DNA of 64,000 bases from Pelomonas sp965229315 (GCF_965229315.1 NZ_CBDDJA010000002.1:3100001-3164000), one strand, 5' to 3'; shown: positions 34,363 to 43,644, counted from the first letter of the stretch. Notes: generated from the letters alone by a model not told the origin. Program-made: numbers and translations.

Positions 34363-36453
34363 TCAAGCCGTCCCTCCGATGATGGAGCCGATGCGGATGG
34401 TGTGGGTCTCAGGAATCTCGCTGTGGCCGAGCACCTTCAGGCGCGGCGCGGCGCGCTTGAGCAGGCGCGCCATGGGGGCGCGGATCATGTCGGGCACGAG
34501 CAGCGCCGCAGGCACGCCACGGTCTTCCTGCTTCTGGGCGTTCTCGGCGGCGCTGCGGGCCAGCGTGTCGGCCACGCCCGGGTCCAGCGCGGCGCCATGC
34601 GGCGAATTGAGGGCCTGCGTGACCAGCCGCTCCAGCTCCGGCTCCAGCGCGATGACGTCCAGCTCCTTGGTGGAGCCGTAGATCTGCTGCACGATGGCCG
34701 GGGCGATGTGGGTGCGGATGCGGCGGGCCAGCTCGGCCGGGTCGGTGACCACGGCGGCGTTCTCGGCCAGGCATTCGACGATGGAGCGCATGTCACGCAC
34801 GTGCACGCCCTCCTCCAGCAGGAGCTGGAGCACACGTTGCAGGGTGGCGATGCTGACCATTTTGGGGATCACGTCCTCGATGAGTTGCGGCGCCTGCTTG
34901 GTGAGGTGTTCCACCAGCGATTGCGTCTCCACGCGACCCAGGAGCTTGGCCGCGTGGACTTGCATCAAGTGTGAAAGGTGGGTGGCCACGACGGTCGAGC
35001 AATCAACCACCGTAAACCCGCTCATTTGGGCCATCTCCTTTTGCCGCTCTTCGATCCACACGGCCGGCAGGCCGAAGGCGGGGTCGGTCGTCACGGTGCC
35101 GATGAGCTTCTGCGTCGCTTGGCCCGGGTTGATGGCCAGCCACATGCCGGGGAAGGCCTCGGCCTCGCCGACGACGGCACCACGCAGCGAGATGCGGTAC
35201 TGGCTGGGGCGCAGCTCCAGGTTGTCGCGGATGTGCACCGGCGGCGGCAGGAAGCCCACCTCCTGCGCGAACTTGCGGCGCACGCCCTTGATGCGCGACA
35301 GCAGGTCGCCTTCCTTGCTCTTGTCCACCAGCGTGATGAGGCGGTAGCCGACCTCCAGGCCCAGCGTGTCCACGGGCACCAGGTCTTCCCAGCTCGCCTC
35401 GCCCGAGCCTTCGCTGGGCGGCATGATGGGTTTGACGGCCGCGGCCGCTTCCATCGCCTGCTCCTTGGCGCGCAGCCAGTAGGCCAGGTAGCCCATGCCC
35501 GCGGCGATCAGCAGGAACACCAGGTGCGGCATGCCCGGGATCAGGCCCAGCGCGCCGATGACGCCGGCCGTGATCGCCATGCTCTTGGCCGAGCTGAACA
35601 CCTGGCGGCCGATCTGGCTGCCGATGTCCTTGTCCGTGCCCACGCGCGACACCACCATGGCCGCGGCGACCGAGATCAGCAGCGCCGGGATCTGCGCGAC
35701 CAGCGCGTCGCCCACCGCCAGCAGGATGTAGCTGTCCGCTGCCTGGCCGGCCGACAGGCCGTGCTGCGCCACGCCGATGATGAAGCCGCCGACGATGTTG
35801 ATCGCCAGGATCAGCATGCCGGCGACCGCATCGCCGCGCACGAACTTGCTGGCACCGTCCATGGAGCCGAAGAAGTCGGCCTCGTCGCCCAGCTCCACAC
35901 GGCGGCGCTTGGCCTCGGTCTCGTTGATGAGGCCGGCGTTCAGGTCCGCGTCCACGGCCATCTGCTTGCCGGGCATCGCATCCAGCGTGAAGCGCGCGCC
36001 GACCTCGGCGATGCGCTCCGCGCCCTTGGTGACGACGATGAAGTTGATGACCACCAGGATGGCGAACACGATCAGGCCGACCGCGAAGTTGCCGCCGATC
36101 AGGAAGTGACCGAACGCCTCGATGACCTTGCCTGCGGCGCCGGCGCCGGTGTGGCCTTCCAGCAGCACCACGCGGGTGGACGCGACGTTCAGCGACAGGC
36201 GCATCAGCGTCGTCAGCAGCAGCACGGTCGGGAAGGCCGCGAAGTCCAGCGGCCTGACCATGTGCGCCGCCACCATCATCACCATCACGGCCATCGCGAT
36301 GTTGAAGGTGAACAGCAGGTCCAGCGCGAACGGCGGCAGCGGCAGCACCATCATCGACAGCACCAGCAGCACCGCGATGGGCGCACCCAGGGCGGCGATG
36401 ACGCCGGAGCGCGGGCCGAGCAGGCCCTGCAGTTTCTGAATCAGCGGTGTCAT
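34363..36453 (-). CDS. flhA: Flagellar type III export gate protein FlhA
   Basis: A 696-residue membrane export protein. The N-terminal half holds about eight membrane helices and the FHIPEP signature region (RVVLLEGHTGAGAAGKVIEA, VDADLNAGLINETEAKRRRV). The cytoplasmic C-terminal half, from about residue 350, binds chaperone-substrate complexes. Length is standard. It lies after flhB and is separated from it by a family 1 repeat. Confidence 0.97.
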   Translation of the reverse strand: MTPLIQKLQGLLGPRSGVIAALGAPIAVLLVLSMMVLPLPPFALDLLFTFNIAMAVMVMMVAAHMVRPLDFAAFPTVLLLTTLMRLSLNVASTRVVLLEGHTGAGAAGKVIEAFGHFLIGGNFAVGLIVFAILVVINFIVVTKGAERIAEVGARFTLDAMPGKQMAVDADLNAGLINETEAKRRRVELGDEADFFGSMDGASKFVRGDAVAGMLILAINIVGGFIIGVAQHGLSAGQAADSYILLAVGDALVAQIPALLISVAAAMVVSRVGTDKDIGSQIGRQVFSSAKSMAITAGVIGALGLIPGMPHLVFLLIAAGMGYLAYWLRAKEQAMEAAAAVKPIMPPSEGSGEASWEDLVPVDTLGLEVGYRLITLVDKSKEGDLLSRIKGVRRKFAQEVGFLPPPVHIRDNLELRPSQYRISLRGAVVGEAEAFPGMWLAINPGQATQKLIGTVTTDPAFGLPAVWIEERQKEMAQMSGFTVVDCSTVVATHLSHLMQVHAAKLLGRVETQSLVEHLTKQAPQLIEDVIPKMVSIATLQRVLQLLLEEGVHVRDMRSIVECLAENAAVVTDPAELARRIRTHIAPAIVQQIYGSTKELDVIALEPELERLVTQALNSPHGAALDPGVADTLARSAAENAQKQEDRGVPAALLVPDMIRAPMARLLKRAAPRLKVLGHSEIPETHTIRIGSIIGGTA

Positions 36454-36482
36454 GTCAGTTGCTCCGGGCGACCGAGCGGCTG

Positions 36483-36553
36483 CCGTGGAACCGGCTTTGC
36501 CGGGCCACTGGCGGCGCCCCCTTGAGGGGGCCGGCGAAGCCGGTAGGGGGTGG
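36483..36553. repeat. Intergenic palindromic repeat, family 1, copy c
   Basis: Two nested inverted repeats: GCGCCCCCTTGAGGGGGC forms a palindromic core and is flanked by CCGGCTTTGCCGG and CCGGCGAAGCCGG. It fills the 106-base spacer between flhB and flhA. Confidence 0.75.
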
Positions 36554-36559
36554 GTTCAT

Positions 36560-37726
36560 TCATTCCTCGTCGGGCTCGGGCGCCCATCCGGGTTTGTTGT
36601 GCGGGTCGAGCTCGGGCGGCACATGCGGCCTGGGCATGTCCGGCTTGGCGGCGTTGCGCGAGGCCATGGCGGCGCGCAGCTGGTAGACGTAGGCCAGCAC
36701 CTGGGCCACGGCCCCGAACAGCGCAGCGGGAATCTCGTGGTCGACCTTGGCGTGCGCGTACAGCGCGCGGGCGAGCACGGGCTGCTGCAGCACCGGCACC
36801 CTGCTTTCCTTGGCGAGGTCGCGGATCTTCAGGGCCAGCAGGTCGGCACCCTTGGCGATGACCTTGGGCGCGGCCATCTTGCCTTCCTCGTACTTCAGCG
36901 CGACGGCATAGTGGGTGGGGTTCATGACCACCAGGTCGGCCTGCGGCACGGCGGCCAGCATGCGGCGCTTGGCCATCTCGCGCATCTTGGCGCGCATCTT
37001 GGCCTTGATCTCGAGGTTGCCTTCGACCTCCTTGATTTCCTGTTTGGCCTCTTCGCGGCTCATGCGCATGCGGCGCAGCCAGAGCTGGCGCTGCAGCGGC
37101 ACGTCGATGGCGGCGAACAACGCCAGCGCCACGGCCAGCAGCGCGAGGCCGCCCATCAGCTGCTGGCCCGCGTAGGCCAGGGCCGCGGGCAGCGGCACGG
37201 TCATGATGCCCACGTAGGCCGCCAGGCGGTCCTTCAGCACCATCGCGCCGACGATGCCCAGCACCAGCGCCAGCAGCACGGCCTTGAGCGCCGTGCCGAA
37301 GCCCTGGCCCGAGAACAGCCGCTTCAGGCCGGACAGCGGGTTCAGGTGCGTGAACTTGGGCGCCAGCGGCTTCATCGTCCAGTTCCAGCCGCCGCTGGCG
37401 AGGTTGCTGGCGACGCCCGCGACGATCAGCACGGCCATGATCGGCCCCATGACGGCGGCGAAGGCCAGCGTCATGTCGACCAGGCGCTCGCCCATGAAAT
37501 CCTTGCGCGCGAGCTGGCTGGCATCGAAGTGCAGGCCGGTGATCAGCGTCTGGCGCAGCTTCTCGACGATCTGCGGCCCGCCGACGCTCAGCACGGCGCC
37601 GCCGGCGACCATCATCGCGAAGTGCGGCAGGTCGCGCGAACGCGGCACCTGGCCCTCGGCCCGGGATCTCTCGATCTTCTTGGCCGATGCGGGCAGGTTG
37701 CGGTCTTGTGCGTCTTGGTCGGCCAT
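36560..37726 (-). CDS. flhB: Flagellar type III export switch protein FlhB
   Basis: A 388-residue inner-membrane protein with four hydrophobic segments in the first 220 residues. Its cytoplasmic domain has the autocleavage motif N269-P270-T271-H272 (VVMNPTHYAVALKY), at the same number as in Salmonella. It switches export from rod/hook to filament substrates. The Pro-rich acidic C-terminal tail is variable in the family. First gene of the minus-strand flhB-flhA-flhF-flhG-fliA-MCP run. Confidence 0.97.
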   Translation of the reverse strand: MADQDAQDRNLPASAKKIERSRAEGQVPRSRDLPHFAMMVAGGAVLSVGGPQIVEKLRQTLITGLHFDASQLARKDFMGERLVDMTLAFAAVMGPIMAVLIVAGVASNLASGGWNWTMKPLAPKFTHLNPLSGLKRLFSGQGFGTALKAVLLALVLGIVGAMVLKDRLAAYVGIMTVPLPAALAYAGQQLMGGLALLAVALALFAAIDVPLQRQLWLRRMRMSREEAKQEIKEVEGNLEIKAKMRAKMREMAKRRMLAAVPQADLVVMNPTHYAVALKYEEGKMAAPKVIAKGADLLALKIRDLAKESRVPVLQQPVLARALYAHAKVDHEIPAALFGAVAQVLAYVYQLRAAMASRNAAKPDMPRPHVPPELDPHNKPGWAPEPDEE

Positions 37727-37839
37727 GGCGGTTCTACAGCGATGGACCGGATTGTTCGAGGCGCGTCCTCAAACTTGAGCGAGAAAAGCGGGGTGGATGG
37801 ACGGCTTATCCGCGCCCTGCCCGCTGCGCTGCACCAACG

Positions 37840-37866
37840 AAAAAGCCGGCCCTTCAGGCCGGCTTT
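37840..37866 (-). terminator. Intrinsic terminator after cheZ
   Basis: AAAAAGCCGGC-ccttcag-GCCGGCTTT on the plus strand. Read on the minus strand it is a six-base-pair GC stem followed by TTTTT, 23 bases past the cheZ stop. It separates the mot-che operon from flhB. Confidence 0.88.
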
Positions 37867-37888
37867 GCACAGGCGGCGCGTGGCCGGG

Positions 37889-38524
37889 TCAGAAGCCCAG
37901 GCTGGCGAGCAGGTCGTCGACCTCGCCCTGGTTGGTGACCACGTCCGTGCGGCCTTCGGTCGTCACGACGGGGCCTTGCAGGATGCTGGGATCCACCTTC
38001 TCGCGCTGGTCCGGCGGCACCACCTGCACGAGCAGCTTCACGAGGCTGTCTTCCAGGTCGTTGGCCAGCGTGACGACCTTGGCGACCACCTGGCCGGTCA
38101 GGTCATGGAAGTCCTGCGCCAGCATGATGTCGGTCAGGTGGTTGTCGATGCGCGCGGTGCGGCCTTCGACGTCCTTGACGAAATTCATCACGGCCCCGCT
38201 GGCCACGGCGCGCACCGGGTCCGCGACGATGGCCGCGGCCATGTCGTTGGCGGCCTGGCTGATGCCGGCATGCTCGGCCTTGGCCTGGTCGACCGAGTTC
38301 AGCACCTTCTCGGCCGCGGCGGCCGTCTTGGTGGCGATGTAGTTCAGGCGGCTGCGCGCATCGGGCAGGCCGTCGGTCGCCACCTGCAGCTTGGGCATCA
38401 CGCCCAGGCGCTGCATGGTGTCGTGCAGCGTGCGGGTGATCGTGCCGAGCTGCTGGAAGACCTCGGGGGAGACCAGCAGCGGCTCTTGAGCCTTCGCCAG
38501 TTGGTCCAACTGTTCCATCGACAT
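37889..38524 (-). CDS. cheZ: CheY-P phosphatase CheZ
   Basis: A 211-residue helical protein. The phosphatase signature MLAQDFHDLTGQVV has the catalytic Asp and Gln at D141 and Q145. The C-terminal peptide EVDDLLASLGF is the CheY-binding tail. The frame is open upstream, but the ATG at 38524 follows GGAAAGG and matches the normal start. It follows cheY directly. No cheA, cheW or cheR/B genes are in this window. Confidence 0.93.
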   Translation of the reverse strand: MSMEQLDQLAKAQEPLLVSPEVFQQLGTITRTLHDTMQRLGVMPKLQVATDGLPDARSRLNYIATKTAAAAEKVLNSVDQAKAEHAGISQAANDMAAAIVADPVRAVASGAVMNFVKDVEGRTARIDNHLTDIMLAQDFHDLTGQVVAKVVTLANDLEDSLVKLLVQVVPPDQREKVDPSILQGPVVTTEGRTDVVTNQGEVDDLLASLGF

Positions 38525-38540
38525 GGCGGGACCTTTCCGA

Positions 38541-38933
38541 TCAGGCCGCAGCGGCCAGCTTCTGCATGATCTTCTGGACTTTTTCTTCCAGCGTGGCCTT
38601 CGTGAACGGCTTGACGATGTAGCCCGCGGCACCCGACTGGGCCGCCAGCACGATGTCTTCCTTGCGTGCCTCGGCGGTGACCATCAGCACCGGCAGATGC
38701 TTGAGCGTCGGGTCTTCCTTGATGGCCTTGAGCAGCTCGAAGCCCGTCATGTTGGGCATGTTGATGTCGCTGACGACGAAGTCGAACTTGGCTCCCTTGA
38801 GCATGTTCAACGCTTCGACGCCGTCTTCGGCCTCTTCGCAGTTGTTGTAGCCGATCTCCTTGAGCAGGCCGCGCACGATGCGGCGCATGGTGGAGAAGTC
38901 GTCAACGACCAGGAATTTCATGTCAGCGCTCAT
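38541..38933 (-). CDS. cheY: Chemotaxis response regulator CheY
   Basis: A 130-residue single receiver domain. The acidic pair D11/D12, phosphoacceptor D56 (VVSDINMPNMTG), T86 and K108 (YIVKPF) are all in place. The sequence is very close to classical CheY, including KFLVVDDFSTMRRIVRGLL. CheY-P binds FliM to change rotation direction. It sits 43 bases after motB and just before cheZ. Confidence 0.97.
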   Translation of the reverse strand: MSADMKFLVVDDFSTMRRIVRGLLKEIGYNNCEEAEDGVEALNMLKGAKFDFVVSDINMPNMTGFELLKAIKEDPTLKHLPVLMVTAEARKEDIVLAAQSGAAGYIVKPFTKATLEEKVQKIMQKLAAAA

Positions 38934-38976
38934 GGCGATCCTCTCTGCAGCAGGCGGTAAGCCGTCAGTCTAGTTT

Positions 38977-39975
38977 CTAGCGGGAAGCCGGCGACGATTG
39001 AGTTTGCGGCATTTTGCCGCTCTGCGGCACTTGCGTGACGCCACTCTGCGGCGCCTGCGTGCTCGCGCCCTCGGCGGGTGGCTGCGCGTCGGCGTCGTCG
39101 TCCTGCACGTTCTTCAGAACCGCATCCTCGGCATCGCGGTTCATGACGATGATGCTGATGCGCCGGTTCAGCGCGCCATTGGGGTCCTTGGCGTCCAGCA
39201 GCTTGCTGGCGGCCAGGCCCTGCACGCGCAGCATGCGGGCCTCGGACAGCCCGCCGGCCACCAGTTCGCGGCGCGACGCGTTCGCGCGGTCGGCCGACAG
39301 CTCCCAGTTGCTGTAGCCCTTGTCGCCGGCCGAGAACGGCTGGGCATCGGTGTGGCCCTCCACCGTCAGCCGGTTGGGCACCTCGGTCAGCACGCTGCCC
39401 AGCTCACGCAGCAGTTCGCGCATGTACGGCTTCACGATGGCGCTGCCGCTGTCGAACATCGGCCGGTTGCCTTCATCCACGATCTGGATGCGCAGGCCTT
39501 CCTTGGTCATGTCCAGGCGGATCTGCCCGCCCAGGGCCGCCAGCTTGGGGTTCTCGGCCAGCACCTGCTCGACCTTGGCCTTGAGCTGCTCCAGCCGCGA
39601 GCGCTCGGCCTTGCGCTGCTCTTCCTTCAGCGCGCGCAGCGTGTAGCTGGCCTTCTTGGCGGTGCTTTCGCCTTCCTTGACCTGGCCGGTCTCGCGCGTG
39701 AGGTCCTTGCCGCCACCACGCACGACGCTGGACGAGTCCCCCGAACCGGAGCCCCCGAGCATGGACACCTTCAGGGGCGACTGGAAGAAGTCGGCAATGC
39801 CCTTCTTGTCGCCCTCGGTCGTGGAGCCCAGCAGCCACATCAGCAGGAAGAAGGCCATCATGGCCGTCACGAAGTCGGCGTAGGCAATCTTCCACGCACC
39901 GCCATGCGCCGCGTGACCGCCCTTCTTCACCTTCTTGATGATGATGGGCTGGAGCTTTTTTGCGTCGCCGGCCAT
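38977..39975 (-). CDS. motB: Flagellar motor stator protein MotB
   Basis: A 332-residue stator subunit. One N-terminal membrane helix holds the proton-carrying Asp (AYADFVTAMMAFFLLMWLLG, D34). A periplasmic OmpA-like peptidoglycan-binding domain follows (LTVEGHTDAQPFSAGDKGYS, NWELSADRANASRRELV, NRRISIIVM). The tail beyond about residue 285 is an unusual Gln/Pro/Ser extension with two copies of a TQxPQSG repeat. It lies in the motA-motB-cheY-cheZ operon. Confidence 0.96.
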   Translation of the reverse strand: MAGDAKKLQPIIIKKVKKGGHAAHGGAWKIAYADFVTAMMAFFLLMWLLGSTTEGDKKGIADFFQSPLKVSMLGGSGSGDSSSVVRGGGKDLTRETGQVKEGESTAKKASYTLRALKEEQRKAERSRLEQLKAKVEQVLAENPKLAALGGQIRLDMTKEGLRIQIVDEGNRPMFDSGSAIVKPYMRELLRELGSVLTEVPNRLTVEGHTDAQPFSAGDKGYSNWELSADRANASRRELVAGGLSEARMLRVQGLAASKLLDAKDPNGALNRRISIIVMNRDAEDAVLKNVQDDDADAQPPAEGASTQAPQSGVTQVPQSGKMPQTQSSPASR

Positions 39976-39984
39976 TCAGCCCAC

Positions 39985-40095
39985 CCTCGAAGCGCCTGCG
40001 GCGCCCTTACAGGGCGCGCGGGTCGCCTGGCAAAGCCAGTTCGTCGGCGGACGCGCGAAGGGCGCTGCCGGCCGAGCCGGCTGGCTGGTCAAGGC
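39985..40095. repeat. Intergenic palindromic repeat, family 1, diverged copy d (motA-motB spacer)
   Basis: The 128-base motA-motB spacer contains GCGCCTGCGGCGCCCTTACA then GGGCGCGCGGG, TGGCAAAGCCA and GCCGGCCGAGCCGGC. The order of parts resembles the flhA-flhB copy read in reverse. The spacer is unusually long for motA-motB, which usually overlap or nearly so. Confidence 0.5.
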
Positions 40096-40103
40096 GAAGC
40101 GAG

Positions 40104-40961
40104 TCATTTCTTCTTGACGTGGCCTTCCAGCTCCGTGAAGCTGGGGCGGTCACCCGAGAACAGCACCTTGCGGCCGAACTCGATGGCGACCTGCGGGGCA
40201 TAGCCCTGCATCGAGGCCAGCAGCGTGGTCTTGATGCACTGGAATTCCTTGCCGCCGTCCTCGACCTTCTGCTCCAGCAGGCCCGCCAGCGGCTCGGCGA
40301 AGCCGTAGGCCAGCAGGATGCCCAGGAAGGTACCGACCAGCGCGGAGCCGATCATGCCGCCCAGCACCGCCGGCGGCTGGCCGACCGAGCCCATGGTGTT
40401 CACCACGCCCAGCACGGCGGCCACGATGCCGAAGGCCGGCAGGCCGCCCGCCAGGCGCTGCAGTGCGGCGACGGCGGCATGCTCTTCCTGGTGGTGGGTC
40501 TCGATCTCGCTGTCCATCAGCGACTCGATCTCGTGCGCGTTCAGGTTGCCCGACACCATCATGCGCAGGTAGTCGGTGATGAATTCGGTGACGTGGTGGT
40601 CGTTGCCCACCACCGGGTACTTCTGGAACAGCGGCGAGCTGTGCGGGTCCTCGACGTCCTTTTCGATGGACATCAGGCCTTCCTTGCGCGCCTTCTGCAG
40701 GATGTCGTACATCAGCGCCAGCAGCTCCATGTAGCGGGCCTTGCTGTACTTGCTGCCCTTGAAGCACAGCCCCAGGCCGGCGGCCGTGGCCTTGACGACC
40801 TTCATCTGGTTGTTGGCCAGGAAGGCGCCGATGGCGGCACCGAAGATGGTGATCATTTCCCACGGCAGCGCGTGCAGGATGACGCTGATGTTCCCGCCGT
40901 GCGCGATGAACACGCCGAAGATGCAGGCCATGGAGACGACCCAGCCGATGATGACAAACAT
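40104..40961 (-). CDS. motA: Flagellar motor stator protein MotA
   Basis: A 285-residue inner-membrane stator protein. It begins MFVIIGWVVSMACIFGVFIA and shows membrane helices near residues 1-20, 30-50, 165-190 and 200-225 (LPAFGIVAAVLGVVNTMGSV, GGMIGSALVGTFLGILLAYG). The cytoplasmic loop carries the charged residues that contact FliG. With MotB it conducts protons. A sigma-28 promoter lies just upstream. Confidence 0.96.
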   Translation of the reverse strand: MFVIIGWVVSMACIFGVFIAHGGNISVILHALPWEMITIFGAAIGAFLANNQMKVVKATAAGLGLCFKGSKYSKARYMELLALMYDILQKARKEGLMSIEKDVEDPHSSPLFQKYPVVGNDHHVTEFITDYLRMMVSGNLNAHEIESLMDSEIETHHQEEHAAVAALQRLAGGLPAFGIVAAVLGVVNTMGSVGQPPAVLGGMIGSALVGTFLGILLAYGFAEPLAGLLEQKVEDGGKEFQCIKTTLLASMQGYAPQVAIEFGRKVLFSGDRPSFTELEGHVKKK

Positions 40962-40989
40962 GCGCTGTGGAGTTGGGGGTGTTCAGGCC

Positions 40990-41017
40990 ATATCGGCCCG
41001 GTGCCGGGGGGGCTTTA
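40990..41017 (-). promoter_or_regulatory. Sigma-28 promoter of motA-motB-cheY-cheZ
   Basis: On the minus strand TAAA (41014-41017) and GCCGATAT (40990-40997) are separated by 16 bases, one more than the E. coli consensus. It lies about 30 bases upstream of the motA ATG. The four downstream genes run the same way to a terminator at 37840-37866. Confidence 0.8.
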
Positions 41018-41052
41018 GCAAAGTATGCCGTGCAGGCCCGGGCCGGAACGCT

Positions 41053-41805
41053 TCAATTGGGCGGCTTTGACATCACAGTCCGCCCGGGGCGGTAAAGCCA
41101 CACGAACTGGCCGTTGTCCAGTTGCCAGCTCGCCACCGCCGCCGCGCCGGGCACTGCGAAGTCCAGGCTGACCAGCCACGCGCCGGGCGTCAGCTCGGCG
41201 CAGGCCTTGGCCCACACGCGCGGCATGGACTCGGGCCGCTGGAACACGTAGACCAGCGCGAACGGCGCCCAGTCGTCGGCCCAGAGGTCGCCCTGCCTGA
41301 CCTGGGCACCGCGTGCACGCCAGCGGGCCAGCAGCGACAGCGGCCGGCTCCACTCCACGCCTTCGACGCGCGCCTCGGGATAGGCGCGCAGCAGCTCCCG
41401 CAGCCCGTCGCCCGCACCGCAGCCGGCGTCCAGCACGCGGGCACCGGCCGGCAGCGGCGCCAGGCCCGGCAGGCGAACCAGCGCACCCCGGGGCGTGGGA
41501 AAGACGGGCGCGTCGCTCCAGCTTCGTTTCGGGTAGAGCCACCACAGCAGCGCCAGCGCCAGCAGCCAGCCCCAGCTGCCCCCCTCGGGCCGCCAGCCGA
41601 GGATCAACGCCGACACCGGGAAGCCCAGCGCAGCGATCAGCCGGCGCCAACGCTCTGAATAAAAGAAGGCCAGCGCGACGCCCACCGCGAAGCCGCCGGC
41701 CAGCGCCACGTCGGGCCCGAAGCCTTGCAACGCCAGGTGACCCAGCCAGGCCGCGAGCCACACCAGCAGCGCCGACAACGGCCAGGCCGTGACGAAGCGC
41801 TTCAC
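41053..41805 (-). CDS. Membrane-anchored class I SAM-dependent methyltransferase
   Basis: About 250 residues. The N-terminal 95 residues contain three hydrophobic segments. The methyltransferase domain starts with motif I VLDAGCGAG (124-132), followed by VEGVEWSRPL and LVYVFQRPESMPR. The best start is a GTG at 41805 that overlaps the stop of the glycosyltransferase gene upstream (GTGA), so the two are coupled; a GTG at 41811 is an alternative. No good ribosome site is seen. Substrate unknown; a role in glycan or flagellin methylation is inference from its neighbours. Confidence 0.75.
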   Translation of the reverse strand: MKRFVTAWPLSALLVWLAAWLGHLALQGFGPDVALAGGFAVGVALAFFYSERWRRLIAALGFPVSALILGWRPEGGSWGWLLALALLWWLYPKRSWSDAPVFPTPRGALVRLPGLAPLPAGARVLDAGCGAGDGLRELLRAYPEARVEGVEWSRPLSLLARWRARGAQVRQGDLWADDWAPFALVYVFQRPESMPRVWAKACAELTPGAWLVSLDFAVPGAAAVASWQLDNGQFVWLYRPGRTVMSKPPN

Positions 41806-42872
41806 GGCCACGGGTAGGCCGCGCGCAACGCCGCGGCCTCGGCCGCGCGGTCGGTGCCTTCCAGCACGACGGCCAGGTTGTGTGCGGCAAGAAAGCTGCC
41901 GCGCCCGGCCACGGCGCCGGCCTGCTCGGGCCGCTCGCCCAGCGCCAGGCAGCGCTGCCAGGCGTCCTCGATCATCGGCAGCAGTTCGCCCGCCTGCGCC
42001 GGCTGGCGGGCGGCCAGGTCCAGCAGCACGTCGCCCAGCGTGAAGAAGAAGTCGGGCGACTCCGCACCGGCGGCCATCTGCGTCTGCGCGAAGTCCACCG
42101 CGTCGGCATGCCGGCCCAGGCACTTCAGCGCGAACAGGCGGCGCGACACCAGGTCCAGCCACCAGGGCGCCGCGGCCGCGGCCGGCAGCGCGCAGGCGCG
42201 CGCAAAGGCGTCTTCGGCGGCGGCATGCTCGTCGTAGACGGCGCAGTCCTTGCCGAGCTGATACCAGAGGTAGGGCTCGTGCGGCGCACCGCGCGGCGTC
42301 TCGGCCAGCGCCTGCTGCAGCAGCCGGCGGTTGCGCCCGCGCTTGTCCGCCAGCCGCTCGCCGACGTAGCCGTCGTGCCCCACCACCAGTGGCAGCCGCC
42401 GCACCGGCAGACCGTGCTGCGGCTGCTCGTGCACGCGGCCGGCGTAGCGCACCGGGCCGGGCAGCACGCGGCTCAGCCAGGCGATGGCTTCGGCCTGCTG
42501 CCCCGGCGCCTGGTCGAAGCGGTCGCGCAGCTGCAGCACGCCGACGAATCCGGGCGCCGACTGGCGCAGCGCCTGCAGTGCCTCGCCGCCGTCGATGAGC
42601 CATTCGTCCGCGTCCAGCACCAGGTGCCAGTCGGCACCGGCCAACTGCAGCGCATGGTTGCGCGCCGCGGCGAAGTCGTCGCACCAGGTGAAGTGCGCCA
42701 CGCGCGCGCCGTGCGCCGCGGCGACCTGTGGCGTGGCGTCGCGCGAGCCGGTGTCCAGCACCAGCATGTCGTCCACCCACGGGCGCACGCTGTCCAGCAG
42801 GCGGGCGATGCGGCCCGCCTCGTCGCGCGCGATCACGACAAGGGCCAGGCGGCGCGGGGCGGCAGAGGTCAT
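41802..42872 (-). CDS. Family 2 glycosyltransferase with C-terminal helical (TPR-like) region
   Basis: A 356-residue GT-A type enzyme. It begins LALVVIARDEAGRIARLLDS and shows MLVLDTGSRDAT, FAAARNHAL and the metal-binding DAD at D87-D89 (WHLVLDADEWLID), as in SunS/WaaE-like GT2 proteins. The C-terminal half (from about residue 200) is helical with repeat-like lengths. The ATG at 42872 was chosen because LALVVIARDE should lie near the N-terminus. It is divergent from the GT32-like gene and coupled to the downstream methyltransferase. Likely surface-glycan or flagellin modification. Confidence 0.83.
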   Translation of the reverse strand: MTSAAPRRLALVVIARDEAGRIARLLDSVRPWVDDMLVLDTGSRDATPQVAAAHGARVAHFTWCDDFAAARNHALQLAGADWHLVLDADEWLIDGGEALQALRQSAPGFVGVLQLRDRFDQAPGQQAEAIAWLSRVLPGPVRYAGRVHEQPQHGLPVRRLPLVVGHDGYVGERLADKRGRNRRLLQQALAETPRGAPHEPYLWYQLGKDCAVYDEHAAAEDAFARACALPAAAAAPWWLDLVSRRLFALKCLGRHADAVDFAQTQMAAGAESPDFFFTLGDVLLDLAARQPAQAGELLPMIEDAWQRCLALGERPEQAGAVAGRGSFLAAHNLAVVLEGTDRAAEAAALRAAYPWP

Positions 42873-43002
42873 GGCCGCATTGTGTGCATGCGCGCGAGGC
42901 TGCCGCGGCAGTTCAGGGCCGGATTTCCCCCGCTCCACCGGCCTTTGCCACCGCGTTCGCCGGCCTAGAGTGGCCGCCTGTCCACCGCCCGCGAGGCTCC
43001 GC

Positions 43003-43644
43003 ATGATCCCCCGCACCCTGCATGTGATCTGGGTCGGCGACGAATCCAAGCGCCCCGACAACTGCATCGCCACCTGGCGCGAACTGAACCCCGACTGGAC
43101 CCTGCGCGTCTGGGGCAATGACGACCTCGCGAACTACGGCTGGGTCAACGCGCGCCACATGCGCGACATGGCCGGCCGCGAACTCAACGGCGTGGCCGAC
43201 CTGATGCGCTGGGAGATCCTGTACCACGAGGGCGGCTTCGTCGTCGATGCCGACAGCATCTGCAAGCGCCCGCTCGAGCCCTGGCTGTTCGAGGGCGAGG
43301 CCTGCGCGAGCTGGGAGAACGAGCTGATCCGCCCCGGGCTGATCGCGGCCGGCTACGTGGCCTCCATCCCCGAGAACCCCTTCTTCGGCCAGATCATCCT
43401 GGACCTGCAGAAGGAGCCCACCGTCGTCGACCGCATGGCCTGGCAGAGCGTGGGCCCGCTGTTCCTGACCGAGCAGGTGCGCATGCAGCGCTACGCGGGG
43501 CTGACGATCTGGCCCAGCCACTTCTTCATCCCGCGCCACTTCACCGGTCATGAGTACACCGGCGGCGGCACCGTGTTCGCCGCGCAGGAGTGGGGCAGCA
43601 CGCTGGGCAAGTACGACGAACTGCACAAGAGGAAAGTGGCATGA
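43003..43644 (+). CDS. GT32-like glycosyltransferase with DXD motif
   Basis: A 213-residue sugar transferase. MIPRTLHVIWVGDESKRPDN and LMRWEILYHEGGFVVDADSI match the DXD-sugar region family (capsule and OCH1-like enzymes), with D82-A-D84 as the metal-binding pair. No membrane segment is seen. It heads a plus-strand set of three overlapping genes and is followed by a methyltransferase with ATGA overlap. The sugar donor and acceptor are unknown. Confidence 0.82.
   Translation: MIPRTLHVIWVGDESKRPDNCIATWRELNPDWTLRVWGNDDLANYGWVNARHMRDMAGRELNGVADLMRWEILYHEGGFVVDADSICKRPLEPWLFEGEACASWENELIRPGLIAAGYVASIPENPFFGQIILDLQKEPTVVDRMAWQSVGPLFLTEQVRMQRYAGLTIWPSHFFIPRHFTGHEYTGGGTVFAAQEWGSTLGKYDELHKRKVA

Noticed and set aside
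37755..37795. CTCAAGTTTGAG before flhB as a sigma-28 site
   Set aside because: The -35-like part is good, but the sequence at the -10 position (TCGAACAA) matches only about half of the consensus; flhB is also not expected to be a late gene.
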